Below, piece after piece: positions 8,316 to 16,878 of a DNA stretch of 64,000 nucleotides. The first letter of the stretch is position 1; the number at the start of each line of letters is the position of its first letter. This stretch comes from Arthrobacter tumbae. GTDB taxonomy: Bacteria > Actinomycetota > Actinomycetes > Actinomycetales > Micrococcaceae. A program made the position numbers and the translations under genes. The notes under the pieces are model-generated. The model worked only from the letters and a program-made list of their open reading frames with translations, was not told the DNA's origin and did no database searches. The stretch spans positions 434,001 to 498,000 of the forward strand of contig NZ_JAFBCC010000001.1 of NCBI RefSeq assembly GCF_016907495.1. The letters are read 5' to 3'.

Positions 8316-8810
8316 ATGGAAACAGATGAGGACGTCCAGGCGCGCGGCAGGGCGTTGAGCTCCCCCGTTCGGCTCAGGATCCTCCGGCTGTGCCTGCACA
8401 AGGCACGCACCAACAAGGAAATCGCCGAGGTGCTGGATCTCAACCCTGCCACGGCGCTGCACCATGTGCGGACGCTGCTAGCCACAGAGTTCCTGAAGGC
8501 CGAGGAACCACGCACCGGCAACCGTGGCGCAAAGGAAATCCCCTACCGCGCAACCGGGCTGTCCTGGGGAAGCCGCATGCCCAATGCAGCACCCGTACTC
8601 GTCGAGACGTTCCTGCAGGAGATCGACGGGCTGGGCCCCTCGGAGATTGACGTATGGCGTCTTGGAGTGCGGCTCAATGACGCAAATCGCGCCGAGATGA
8701 TGGAGAAGATCCGCCACGTATTCGAGGAATACGCCCGCCGTGAATCCGACGAGGATGGCACCGCGACCTCGATCATGTTGGCCCACCACATAGACCGCAC
8801 GGCGGACTGA
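8316..8810 (+). CDS. ArsR-type winged-helix transcriptional regulator
   Basis: A 164-residue DNA-binding regulator. The N-terminal winged helix (about 10-75) reads ALSSPVRLRILRLCL, TNKEIAEVLDLNPATALHHVRTL, then a wing at GNRGAKEIPYRATG. The C-terminal half (ETFLQEIDGLGPSEIDVWRLG...) is helical and likely a dimer or effector domain. No metal-binding cysteine motif is visible, so it is not a classical metal sensor. I prefer ATG 8316 over 8304 because TATGCT lies 7 nt before it. It converges on the next gene with 7 bp between them; no obvious target lies nearby. Confidence 0.8.
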   Translation: METDEDVQARGRALSSPVRLRILRLCLHKARTNKEIAEVLDLNPATALHHVRTLLATEFLKAEEPRTGNRGAKEIPYRATGLSWGSRMPNAAPVLVETFLQEIDGLGPSEIDVWRLGVRLNDANRAEMMEKIRHVFEEYARRESDEDGTATSIMLAHHIDRTAD

Positions 8811-8817
8811 GGCGCTC

Positions 8818-9318
8818 CTACAGAGCGTCCGCTACAGAGCTAGAGCCCGGCCGTCGTGCTGAGGGCCGCAACGCCCACCAGGACAGGGCAACGGCCGCGA
8901 CCGTTCCGACGGCCAGCCCCACCACCCAGACGTAGCCGGCAACGGCCACCGGCGGCAGCGCACCCTCTACCTCAACGCCGGCGGCGATGAGGGCACCCGC
9001 GGAGAAAGACGCCGCCAACCCCACCAGGATGTAGGCGACTCCGCCGGTCAGGGCTGCGAAGAAGACGCTGCGGGCTGACACTGCAACGAACACGGCGATA
9101 CTGGTGGCCAGCACCACGGAGGCAAGCGCTCCGGCAGGAATGCCGACGCCGTTGAGATACCAGATCTGGGCGTGAAGCGCGGTACCAAGCACCGCGGCCA
9201 GCGCGCCCCCAAGGACAGCGGCAACTACCCCGCGCCAGCGGGCGCCGCGCCGCGCAGACGGAACGACGACGGCGGCCGGGTTGGCGCCGTCGTCGTCCTT
9301 CTGTTTTTTTAGCTGCAT
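8818..9318 (-). CDS. Predicted four-helix membrane protein
   Basis: A 166-residue membrane protein with a charged N-terminal tail (KKQKDDDGANPAAVVV) and four hydrophobic segments separated by short loops, ending in a basic tail (WWALRPSARR). I know no function. It lies 27 bp downstream of typA on the same strand and is probably co-transcribed. ATG 9318 was chosen; an upstream in-frame TTG at 9333 is possible and neither has a clear ribosome site. Its N-terminal coding region contains the ACGACGACGGC palindrome described in the findings. Confidence 0.65.
   Translation of the reverse strand: MQLKKQKDDDGANPAAVVVPSARRGARWRGVVAAVLGGALAAVLGTALHAQIWYLNGVGIPAGALASVVLATSIAVFVAVSARSVFFAALTGGVAYILVGLAASFSAGALIAAGVEVEGALPPVAVAGYVWVVGLAVGTVAAVALSWWALRPSARRPGSSSVADAL
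9263..9296. repeat. ACGACGACGGC palindrome inside a coding sequence
   Basis: ACGACGACGGC (9263-9273) and its exact complement (9286-9296) flank a 12-nt centre. It lies inside the membrane-protein gene and encodes DDDGANPAAVVV. The same arms form the terminators at 4945-4997 and 11399-11436. Confidence 0.6.
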
Positions 9319-9345
9319 GCCGGAAACCGGCAACTGCCTGCGCTG

Positions 9346-11262
9346 CTAGGCGCGGGCGCGTGAACGCGCTGCGCGCAGGCGCTCGTTAGGATCGAGAACG
9401 ACCTTGCGGATGCGGATCGACTCCGGGGTCACCTCGACGCACTCGTCCTCACGGGCGAATTCAAGTGATTCCTCAAGGGTGAGGTTCCGGGGCGGCGTCA
9501 GGTTCTCGAAGGTGTCGGAGGAGGCGGCACGCATATTGGTGAGCTTCTTTTCCTTGGTGATGTTCACGTCCATGTCATCGGCGCGCGAGTTCTCGCCAAC
9601 GATCATGCCCTGGTACACCTCTGAGGTCGGCTGCACAAAGAAGGAACCGCGTTCCTGCAGGTTGATCATGGCGAACGGGGTGACCACCCCGGCGCGATCC
9701 GCGATCATTGATCCGTTGGTGCGGTACTCGATGTCCCCTGCCCACGGCTCGTAGCCCTCGGAGTAGGAGGAAGCGATTCCGGCACCGCGCGTGTCCGTCA
9801 GGAACTTGGTACGGAAACCGATGAGCCCCCGGGCGGGAACGATGAATTCCATCCGGACCCAACCGGTGCCGTGGTTGGACATGTTGGTCATCCGGCCCTT
9901 GCGTGCCGCCATCAACTGGGTGACGCCGCCGAGGTACTCTTCGGGCACGTCGATGGTCATGTGCTCCATGGGCTCATGGATCTTGCCGTCGACGGTCCGG
10001 GTGACTACCTGCGGCTTGCCGACGGTGAGCTCAAAACCTTCCCGGCGCATCTGCTCCACGAGGATGGCCAGCGCGAGCTCGCCACGGCCCTGGACTTCCC
10101 AGGCATCCGGGCGGGCCGTGGGCAGAACGTTCAGCGATACGTTGCCGATCAGTTCCTTATCAAGCCTGTCCTTCACCTGGCGCGCGGTGACCTTCGCGCC
10201 CTTCACCTTTCCGGCCAGCGGGGAGGTGTTGATACCGATGGTGACGGAAATGGCCGGATCATCCACGGTGATCAGCGGAAGCGGCTGCGGGTTGTTGACG
10301 TCGGTGAGGGTCTCACCGATGGTGATGTCCTCGATGCCGGCAACAGCAACGATCTCGCCCGGTCCTGCGGATTCGGTGGGTACGCGGTCGAGCGCCTTGG
10401 TGGCGAGCAGCTCGGTGATCTTGACGGTCTTCAGTTCACCGTTCTGGCGGGCCCAGGCTACCTGCTGGCCCTTGCGGAGCGTTCCGTTGAAGATACGGAG
10501 CAGCGCGAGGCGGCCGAGGAACGGCGAGGCGTCCAGGTTGGTGACGTGGGCCTGGAGGACGCCGTCCGGGTTGTACCGGGGAGCGGGAATGTGGTCGATG
10601 ATGGTCTTGAAGAGCGGCTCAAGATTGTCATTCTCCGGGACGGTTCCGTCTGCCGGCTGCTCCAGGGACGCGGCTCCAGCGCGCGCCGCGGCGTAGACCA
10701 CCGGAACATTGAGCACGAGGTCCAGATCGAGATCGGGGACTTCGTCGGCGAGGTCCGAAGCCAGGCCGAGCAGCAGATCCATGGACTCGCTGACGACCTC
10801 GTCGATACGGGAGTCCGGGCGGTCGGTCTTGTTGACCAGCAGGACAACCGGCAGCTTCGCGGCAAGCGCCTTGCGCAGCACAAAGCGGGTCTGCGGAAGC
10901 GGGCCTTCGGACGCATCAACGAGGAGGACCACGCCGTCGACCATTGACAATCCGCGCTCCACCTCGCCACCGAAGTCGGCGTGCCCGGGCGTGTCAATCA
11001 CGTTGATGGTGATCGTTTCGCCCTCGGCCGACGGTCCGTCATAGAACACAGTGGTGTTCTTGGCGAGGATGGTGATGCCCTTTTCGCGCTCCAGGTCCCC
11101 TGAGTCCATGACCCGGTCCTCGAGGTGGTTGTGGGCGGCGAAGGAATTGGTCTGCCTCAGCATCGCGTCAACGAGCGTCGTCTTGCCATGGTCTACGTGC
11201 GCCACGATGGCAACGTTGCGAAGGTCACTGCGGATTGCAGTGTTGCTCGTGGATACAGACAT
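9346..11262 (-). CDS. typA: Ribosome-associated translational GTPase TypA/BipA
   Basis: A translation-factor GTPase that binds the 70S ribosome and supports ribosome assembly and stress growth. It is 638 residues, the usual BipA size. The N-terminal G domain has AHVDHGKTTLVD (G1), RGITI-like EKGITILAKNT (switch), DTPGHADFGGEV (G3) and NKTDRPD (G4). Domains II, III and V follow, with the BipA-specific C-terminal part (RGLIGFRTKFLTDTRG; GEN near the end). The ATG at 11262 lacks a strong ribosome site. A four-helix membrane protein follows directly. Confidence 0.96.
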   Translation of the reverse strand: MSVSTSNTAIRSDLRNVAIVAHVDHGKTTLVDAMLRQTNSFAAHNHLEDRVMDSGDLEREKGITILAKNTTVFYDGPSAEGETITINVIDTPGHADFGGEVERGLSMVDGVVLLVDASEGPLPQTRFVLRKALAAKLPVVLLVNKTDRPDSRIDEVVSESMDLLLGLASDLADEVPDLDLDLVLNVPVVYAAARAGAASLEQPADGTVPENDNLEPLFKTIIDHIPAPRYNPDGVLQAHVTNLDASPFLGRLALLRIFNGTLRKGQQVAWARQNGELKTVKITELLATKALDRVPTESAGPGEIVAVAGIEDITIGETLTDVNNPQPLPLITVDDPAISVTIGINTSPLAGKVKGAKVTARQVKDRLDKELIGNVSLNVLPTARPDAWEVQGRGELALAILVEQMRREGFELTVGKPQVVTRTVDGKIHEPMEHMTIDVPEEYLGGVTQLMAARKGRMTNMSNHGTGWVRMEFIVPARGLIGFRTKFLTDTRGAGIASSYSEGYEPWAGDIEYRTNGSMIADRAGVVTPFAMINLQERGSFFVQPTSEVYQGMIVGENSRADDMDVNITKEKKLTNMRAASSDTFENLTPPRNLTLEESLEFAREDECVEVTPESIRIRKVVLDPNERLRAARSRARA

Positions 11263-11398
11263 GCGAAATGACTCGTTTCGTCGGGGATTTCTTCAGGCTT
11301 ACGGAGGTGTCCGGGGGAAAAAGGAAGCGGGCAGCACAGCGCGCACTATTACCAGTCTAAGCGCTAGGTAAAAGATGGCCTAACGGGCAGATTAAACG

Positions 11399-11436
11399 AC
11401 GACGACGGCACCCCCCTCAGGAGGCGCCGTCGTCGT
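11399..11436. terminator. Terminator of the opp operon
   Basis: ACGACGACGGC (11399-11409) pairs perfectly with 11426-11436, with extra GC pairing inside the 16-nt loop. It lies 14 bp downstream of the minus-strand ATPase gene and ahead of the typA promoter. Confidence 0.75.
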
Positions 11437-11449
11437 GCGTTGGATCTGG

Positions 11450-13285
11450 TTACTCGGCCGAGGCCAGAAGCCGGGCGCGCAGTTCACGACGCTCGCGCTG
11501 CTTCTCCGGATCAGGCAACGGGACAGCCGCCAGGAGCCGCTGGGTGTAAGGATCCTGGGGATTACGCAGAATCTGGTCGCGGGTGCCCTGCTCGACGATT
11601 CTGCCGCGCCGCATCACACAGATGTGGTCGGCGAGAACGTCGACCACGGCGAGGTCGTGGGTGACGAACAGGCAGGCAAAGCCCATTTCCTTCTGCAGGT
11701 TCTGGAACAGCTCAAGCACCTTGGCCTGGACGGACACGTCCAGCGCGGACGTGGGCTCGTCAGCAACCATGAGCTTGGGCTTCAGCGACAGCGCGCGGGC
11801 AATGCCGACGCGCTGCTTCTGTCCGCCTGAGAGCTCGTGCGGGTAACGGTTGCGGTAGGAGCGGGGAAGCTCAACCTGGTCGAGCAACGTTTCGATCCGC
11901 TTTTGCAGCGCGCCGCCCTTGGCTTCTCCGGCGAGGAACATCGGTTCGCCGATGCTCTCGCCGATGGGAAGCCGGGGGTTCAGCGACGAGGACGGATCCT
12001 GGAAAACCATGCCGACGTTGCGCCGTACCGCACCGAGTTCCCGGGAGGTGGGCTTGAGGCCGGAAATGTCTGTGCCAACGACCCGGAGCGCTCCTTCGGA
12101 CACTGGAAGGAGCCCGACAGCGGCGCGTCCGATGGTGGTCTTGCCCGATCCGGACTCCCCCACCAGCCCCATGACTTCGCCGGGGCGAATACTCAAGGTT
12201 GCGTTCTCGACTGCCCTGAATGCCGGAACCCGTCCCTGCTTGGGGTACTCGATGGCCACATTCACGAGGTCGAGTACTGCTTCTCCCCTGCTCTCCCTCT
12301 CAGCCTGAATCTCCTCCTGAAGTCCCTGAAGGACAGCGCGTTCCCGCCGCTGAAGCTCTTCCGGGTCCACACCCGCCAGCTCCGACTTGGTCGCAGCCGC
12401 AAGGGCAGCAGTGATGTCGACGTCGTCACCGCCGCCCTCTGCTCCCTGGCCCAGGTGCGGCACCGCAGACAGTAGGTCCTGCGTGTAGGGATGTTCCGGC
12501 CGGCTGAAGATCTTTTCTGCCGTGCCGGATTCCACGATGACACCCCGACGCATGACGGCGATGCGGTCCGCAAGGTCCGCCACCACGCCCATGTCGTGGG
12601 TGATGAGCACGATGGCGCTGTCCAGCTTGTTGCGGAGGTTACGCATCAGGTCGAGGATTTCGGCCTGGACGGTCACGTCGAGTGCGGTGGTGGGCTCATC
12701 TGCGATGAGGAGCTTGGGGTCACAGGAGAGGGACTGTGCGATCATGGCACGCTGCCGCTGCCCGCCCGAGAGTTGGTGCGGGTAGGAACGGAAGGCTTTC
12801 TCCGGGTCCGGAAGTTCCACCATGTCCAGCAGCTTGAGGGCTCGCTCCCTCGCCTCGTCCGGTGAAATTGCGTTGTGCAGGCGGAGCGTCTCCACGATCT
12901 GGAACCCGACTGTGTACACGGGGTTCAGCGCCGTCATCGGTTCCTGGAAGATGACCGCGACGTCGTTGCCGCGAACCTCGCGCATCTTTCCAGGAGAGAG
13001 ATTGAGGATGGACCTGCCGTTCAGCATCACCTCTCCGGTGACACGGCTGTTGCTGGGTAGGAGCCCGAGGAGTGCCATCGAGCTTGCGCTCTTGCCGGAA
13101 CCGGACTCGCCGACGATGGCCAGTACCTCACCGGCGTTCACGTGGTAATTCAAGTCAATGGCCGCTGGGACCCATTCCTTCTCCACCCCGAAGTCGACGC
13201 TGAGGTTGCGAACTTCGAGCACCGGTCCGCGAGCGGATTCTGGTGATCCATTGCTCCCGTTGCCGTCAATGATGTCGTGGGTCAT
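11450..13285 (-). CDS. Fused double ATPase of an oligopeptide-type ABC importer (OppD-OppF)
   Basis: A cytoplasmic ATPase energising peptide or small-molecule import with the OppB/OppC-like permeases upstream. It is 611 residues with two complete nucleotide-binding domains. Domain 1 has Walker A GESGSGKSA (59-66), LSGGQRQR (172-179) and ADEPTTALD. Domain 2 has GESGSGKTT (376-384), LSGGQKQR and ADEPTSALD. Each is followed by the HPYTQ/DPYTQ oligopeptide-family tail. An acidic linker at about 280-335 joins the halves. ATG 13285 follows AAGGA. The gene is separated from oppC by a plus-strand gene, so it may need its own promoter. Confidence 0.93.
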   Translation of the reverse strand: MTHDIIDGNGSNGSPESARGPVLEVRNLSVDFGVEKEWVPAAIDLNYHVNAGEVLAIVGESGSGKSASSMALLGLLPSNSRVTGEVMLNGRSILNLSPGKMREVRGNDVAVIFQEPMTALNPVYTVGFQIVETLRLHNAISPDEARERALKLLDMVELPDPEKAFRSYPHQLSGGQRQRAMIAQSLSCDPKLLIADEPTTALDVTVQAEILDLMRNLRNKLDSAIVLITHDMGVVADLADRIAVMRRGVIVESGTAEKIFSRPEHPYTQDLLSAVPHLGQGAEGGGDDVDITAALAAATKSELAGVDPEELQRRERAVLQGLQEEIQAERESRGEAVLDLVNVAIEYPKQGRVPAFRAVENATLSIRPGEVMGLVGESGSGKTTIGRAAVGLLPVSEGALRVVGTDISGLKPTSRELGAVRRNVGMVFQDPSSSLNPRLPIGESIGEPMFLAGEAKGGALQKRIETLLDQVELPRSYRNRYPHELSGGQKQRVGIARALSLKPKLMVADEPTSALDVSVQAKVLELFQNLQKEMGFACLFVTHDLAVVDVLADHICVMRRGRIVEQGTRDQILRNPQDPYTQRLLAAVPLPDPEKQRERRELRARLLASAE

Positions 13286-13386
13286 AGTGCTGTCCTTCCA
13301 CTGTGTGACCGTGCATATGGCGCAGTCGAGCGGACTGTTTGCCCACTGAATACTGCGCTGATGCTAAATGTTGGGAATATGGGGGT

Positions 13387-14016
13387 ATGAACTCGCCTGC
13401 AGGTCCCACTCAAACCACTGTTTTCCGTCCCCGCAGCAGCCGTTGGATACTCGCGATTGCGGGCGTCATTGTGGCCGTTGGTCTGTTGGCCTCCGTCGTG
13501 ACGTCCGGACCGCAGGCGCTGGTTACGGCCGCGCCGCTGCTGGCGGCAGCGGCCCTTGCATGGTGGCTGTTCTGGTTTCCGGCGGTGGTTGTCGGGCCCG
13601 GCGGAGTCCAACTGCGCAATCCTGTCCAGACCGTGGATGTTCCCTGGGCCGGCCTGATTCACGTGGACACCAAGTACGCGCTGAAGTTGGTCACACCGAA
13701 CGGTAGCTATAGTGCGTGGGCCGCCCCCGCTCCCGGAGTGCGCGGAACCCATGCGGGCAAACCCGAGCACATGCAGAACCTTCCGGGCACGAGTTACGGA
13801 GCGGGTGGAAGCGTCCGGCCCGGGGACCTGAGCAACACTGACTCCGGTCTCGCCGCGCTGCTGGTGCGGTCCGAATGGGAACGACAGGTGAACAGCGGAC
13901 TGATCGACGTCGACGCCACCGAAGCGGCCAGGGTGGAGCGCCGGATCAACTGGCGACCGCTTTGCGTGGTCGTCGGGCTGCTGCTGCTGAGCGTGCTTAC
14001 TTTCTTGCTGCAGTGA
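13387..14016 (+). CDS. Membrane-anchored PH-domain-like protein
   Basis: A 209-residue protein with two N-terminal membrane segments (ILAIAGVIVAVGLLASVV and a second ending ALAWWLFWFPA), then VVVGPGGVQLRNPVQTVDVPWAGLIHVDTKYALKL. The second part resembles bacterial PH-like domains, where a beta strand begins with 'v.GV.lrNp.....vpW..I'. It ends in a C-terminal hydrophobic anchor (VVVGLLLLSVLTFLL). ATG 13387 is preferred over the upstream in-frame ATG at 13339. It sits antisense between oppC and the ATPase gene, splitting an otherwise minus-strand operon. No direct link to transport is evident. Confidence 0.7.
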   Translation: MNSPAGPTQTTVFRPRSSRWILAIAGVIVAVGLLASVVTSGPQALVTAAPLLAAAALAWWLFWFPAVVVGPGGVQLRNPVQTVDVPWAGLIHVDTKYALKLVTPNGSYSAWAAPAPGVRGTHAGKPEHMQNLPGTSYGAGGSVRPGDLSNTDSGLAALLVRSEWERQVNSGLIDVDATEAARVERRINWRPLCVVVGLLLLSVLTFLLQ

Positions 14017-14078
14017 CAGCATGCCCGCACCGCGCGCGCGGCCGGCGCTGGGTCGAGTCCCAACGATCGTGCGGGTCA

Positions 14079-15107
14079 TCAGGCCGGCTTCTTTGGTTCT
14101 GCAGCCTTCTTGGCGTTGAACTTCTTCTGCCGGGGGTCGAACGCATCGCGTAACCCGTCGCCGATGAAGTTGATCGACAAACAGATGATCACGATAAACA
14201 GACCCGGCCACCAGAAGAGCCAAGGGCGCGTAGCAAATGCGGCCTGATTTTGACTGATGAGATTCCCGAGCGAGATATCCGGTGGCTGCACGCCGAGCCC
14301 AAGGAACGAAAGCCCGGATTCCAGGAGGATTGCGGAGGCCATGACCAGGGTGGTGTTCACAATGATCACTCCCACGGCATTCGGAAGAATGTGTTTGAAG
14401 ATGATCCGCGAGTTCGACGCCCCCGCAATTCTTGCGGCGTCTACAAACTCTCGCTCACGGAGGGAGAGGAACTCACCGCGGACAAGCCTTGCGAGGCCGG
14501 TCCAGATGACCAGCCCGATGAAGACACCGAGCAGTATGATTCCGGCGCTTCCGCCAAATATCGCGTCGAAGAAAGTTCCTCGTCCGGATAGTTCGGAGCC
14601 CACGGTGCCAAGAACTGCGGCAAGAATGAGCAACGGGATGATGATGATGACATCGGTGAGGCGCATCAACACCGCTTCTACCCATCCGCGGAAGTAACCC
14701 GATACCCCGCCGACGACGACGCCGATGATGCCTCCGATAGTACCGATGATGAACATGATGATCAGGGAGAGCTGCGCCCCGCGCATGGTCATCGCGAAGA
14801 GATCTCTGCCAACCCGGTCCTGCCCGAAGGGATGGTCTCCGAAGTTGAACGGAAGAGTCCAGGTCGGAGCGCCATTGGGAGTGGCCAACGTTGGTGTTTC
14901 GACATAGTCCCATTTCCACCACCCCGGTATGCCTGCATAGCCGATGGATGTGAAAGCCAGCAGTACTACTGCAATGAACACCACCATGCTGACTACAGCT
15001 GCCGTGTGGCCGAGGAAACGCTTACGAACGATTTGTCCCTGGCTGAGACCCTTTGTCTCGCCGCCCACGTTCACTTTGTTCTTTTTTTCGCCGATTCGTG
15101 TGCTCAT
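14079..15107 (-). CDS. Oligopeptide-type ABC transporter permease (OppC/DppC family)
   Basis: An inner-membrane permease of 342 residues. After a cytoplasmic N-terminus and a first helix (AAVVSMVVFIAVVLLAF) comes the periplasmic loop with HPFGQDRVGRDLFAMTMRGA, characteristic of OppC. Five further helices follow. The EAA loop for ATPase contact is FVDAARIAGASNSRIIFKHI, with LPN just after it. The Lys/Ala-rich C-terminus is as in relatives. Its ATG overlaps the oppB stop by 4 bp, indicating translational coupling. Confidence 0.93.
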   Translation of the reverse strand: MSTRIGEKKNKVNVGGETKGLSQGQIVRKRFLGHTAAVVSMVVFIAVVLLAFTSIGYAGIPGWWKWDYVETPTLATPNGAPTWTLPFNFGDHPFGQDRVGRDLFAMTMRGAQLSLIIMFIIGTIGGIIGVVVGGVSGYFRGWVEAVLMRLTDVIIIIPLLILAAVLGTVGSELSGRGTFFDAIFGGSAGIILLGVFIGLVIWTGLARLVRGEFLSLREREFVDAARIAGASNSRIIFKHILPNAVGVIIVNTTLVMASAILLESGLSFLGLGVQPPDISLGNLISQNQAAFATRPWLFWWPGLFIVIICLSINFIGDGLRDAFDPRQKKFNAKKAAEPKKPA

Positions 15108-16645
15108 GCTTTCACCCTTACGCGCGGATCAAGGACCGAATAAACAAGGTCAGCCACCAGGTTGAAGACCAGGGCAAGTATGCCTGTTATCAGGAATACA
15201 CCCATGACCGGGTTGAGGTCGACATCGCGCAGCGCCTGTACAAACAGTTGGCCCATGCCGCTGAATGCGAAAACCTGTTCCGTGATGATTGCCCCGCCAA
15301 TCAACCCACCGATATCGAAGGCAACGAGGGTAGCCAGTGGAATCAGGGCATTGCGGAATGCATGGCGCATGACGACGGTCCGTTCACCCAAACCTTTGGC
15401 GCGGGCGGTGCGGATGTAGTCCTGATTCATGATTTCGAGCATTGACGCACGAGAGTACCGGCTGTAGCCCGCAAGTGAAATGAGCATCAAGGCGATTGTC
15501 GGAAGAAGGAGATGAGTGAAGGTGTCGAGTCCTATGATCCAAAAATCACCTTGGATGTTGGGCGTTGCTGAACCAATAGTGGCAATCGGCCGGCCCCGGA
15601 TTCGGCTGTTGTCGAAGTAGTCCGGCCACGACTGCATGAAGCGGTCCAGCAGAATGAAGAATCCCATGAGGAACGCTGTCAGCCCGGCGGCCGTCATATT
15701 CTGCCGACGGTCGTATCCGCCCATGAAATAACCCACGACCGCTCCAACGAGCACTGTCGCTACTGCGAGTAGCAGAATCATGAGGCCGGTGGCCCGGTCC
15801 AGAAGCGGCTGAACTGCGAAGTACGCCACCATGCCGATTCCTACTACGGTGAGCGCGCTGTACAAAGCCCTGCGGTTCTTCAGGCCTGCGGTGAGGAGAG
15901 TGACGCCATACGCCAGCCCGATGCCAATAATTGCAATAACGACTGGCCCAAACGCGGGTGTCAGGAACCAGCCCAGTGTGTCCAATGTCCACAACAGCGC
16001 AACCGCGAATACAAATCCGATCAGGGCAGCAAGGAGGCGCTTCTTCAAGTTGCCGACGGACACCAGATAGAAGAGGAACGCACTGAGTAGCCCGCAAACA
16101 ACCAAGGCAAATAGCGAAATATCAGGTTCTCGAAGGAAGTTGTTGAAGCTGATCGCCCCATACTCCTTGAGCAGAACCGCCACCCAGAAGATGGGCAGTG
16201 AGAAAAAGAGGAACGCCATGAAAGTGACGCCATAGTCGAGTCCGCTGTATTGGCGAAGCGCAGTAATGACCCCGAGGGTGATGCCGATCAGGATCGCCAG
16301 AATCGTTGCCGCGGTGACCAGAAGGATCGTCTGACCCATGGCCCTCTCAAGAAGAACGGTCACCTCTGCGCCGTTGATGGCGTTGCCGAGATCGCAGGTT
16401 GCGGCGAAGGGGACGAGGCACCCAGCCGCTCCACCGAGCCACTCGAAGTATCGGAGTATGGGTGGAACATCCAGGTTCAGCAGATCTATGCGAAACGCTA
16501 TGAGTTGTTCCCTATTGGGCGCGTTACTCTCACGAAGGTCTCCGAGGGGATCGCCTGACACCGCCGTCAGAATATAGACCAGGAAAGAAGCGCCAAGAAG
16601 TATGAGTACAGCGACGATCAGCCGCCGAACGATATACGTCAGCAT
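15104..16645 (-). CDS. Oligopeptide-type ABC permease (OppB/DppB family) with a large membrane insertion
   Basis: The OppB partner of the permease pair, but 513 residues instead of about 310-340. The first ~165 residues (RRLIVAVLILLGASFLVYIL, then TILLVTAATILAILIGITLG) and the last ~145 (DTFTHLLLPTIALMLISLAG, then the EAA loop YIRTARAKGLGERTVVMRHA) are ordinary OppB. Between about 165 and 365 lie some 200 additional residues with about six hydrophobic segments (near 176-196, 203-222, 230-253, 261-280, 285-307 and 317-335). An even number would preserve topology. It overlaps oppC by 4 bp and follows oppA after 233 bp containing a hairpin. Confidence 0.9.
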   Translation of the reverse strand: MLTYIVRRLIVAVLILLGASFLVYILTAVSGDPLGDLRESNAPNREQLIAFRIDLLNLDVPPILRYFEWLGGAAGCLVPFAATCDLGNAINGAEVTVLLERAMGQTILLVTAATILAILIGITLGVITALRQYSGLDYGVTFMAFLFFSLPIFWVAVLLKEYGAISFNNFLREPDISLFALVVCGLLSAFLFYLVSVGNLKKRLLAALIGFVFAVALLWTLDTLGWFLTPAFGPVVIAIIGIGLAYGVTLLTAGLKNRRALYSALTVVGIGMVAYFAVQPLLDRATGLMILLLAVATVLVGAVVGYFMGGYDRRQNMTAAGLTAFLMGFFILLDRFMQSWPDYFDNSRIRGRPIATIGSATPNIQGDFWIIGLDTFTHLLLPTIALMLISLAGYSRYSRASMLEIMNQDYIRTARAKGLGERTVVMRHAFRNALIPLATLVAFDIGGLIGGAIITEQVFAFSGMGQLFVQALRDVDLNPVMGVFLITGILALVFNLVADLVYSVLDPRVRVKA

Positions 16646-16803
16646 TTTTTGTAAGCCTCAGGGTTGAGCGTCCGGGATCTCCCCGGTTGGACCCGGACAA
16701 GCCGGGAGGTCATGAAAGAGCGTAATCCAGGTCACGCCGAACTAGAATTTGGGTTTTCCCAATCAGTAGAAAGCTCGTGTCAGGAACCGCGTCGAACGTC
16801 AGA

Positions 16804-16836
16804 AAGCGCTGGAGCCGCCTAGCGACCCCAGCGCTT
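16804..16836. terminator. Hairpin between oppA and oppB
   Basis: AAGCGCTGG (16804-16812) pairs perfectly with CCAGCGCTT (16828-16836), 15-nt loop, without a T-run. It lies 43 bp after the binding-protein stop. Such hairpins commonly stabilise the binding-protein message or attenuate the permease genes. Confidence 0.55.
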
Positions 16837-16878
16837 CCTGATTTTCGGTCGTCGTCCGGACTTATGGCCGGCCGCTAA

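Noticed and set aside
9871..10947. 358-residue plus-strand open frame
   Set aside because: It is antisense to typA and has no domain content.
13282..14223. 313-residue minus-strand open frame that would continue the opp operon
   Set aside because: It covers the PH-domain gene on the other strand and has low-complexity Arg/Gly/Gln composition without ABC motifs.
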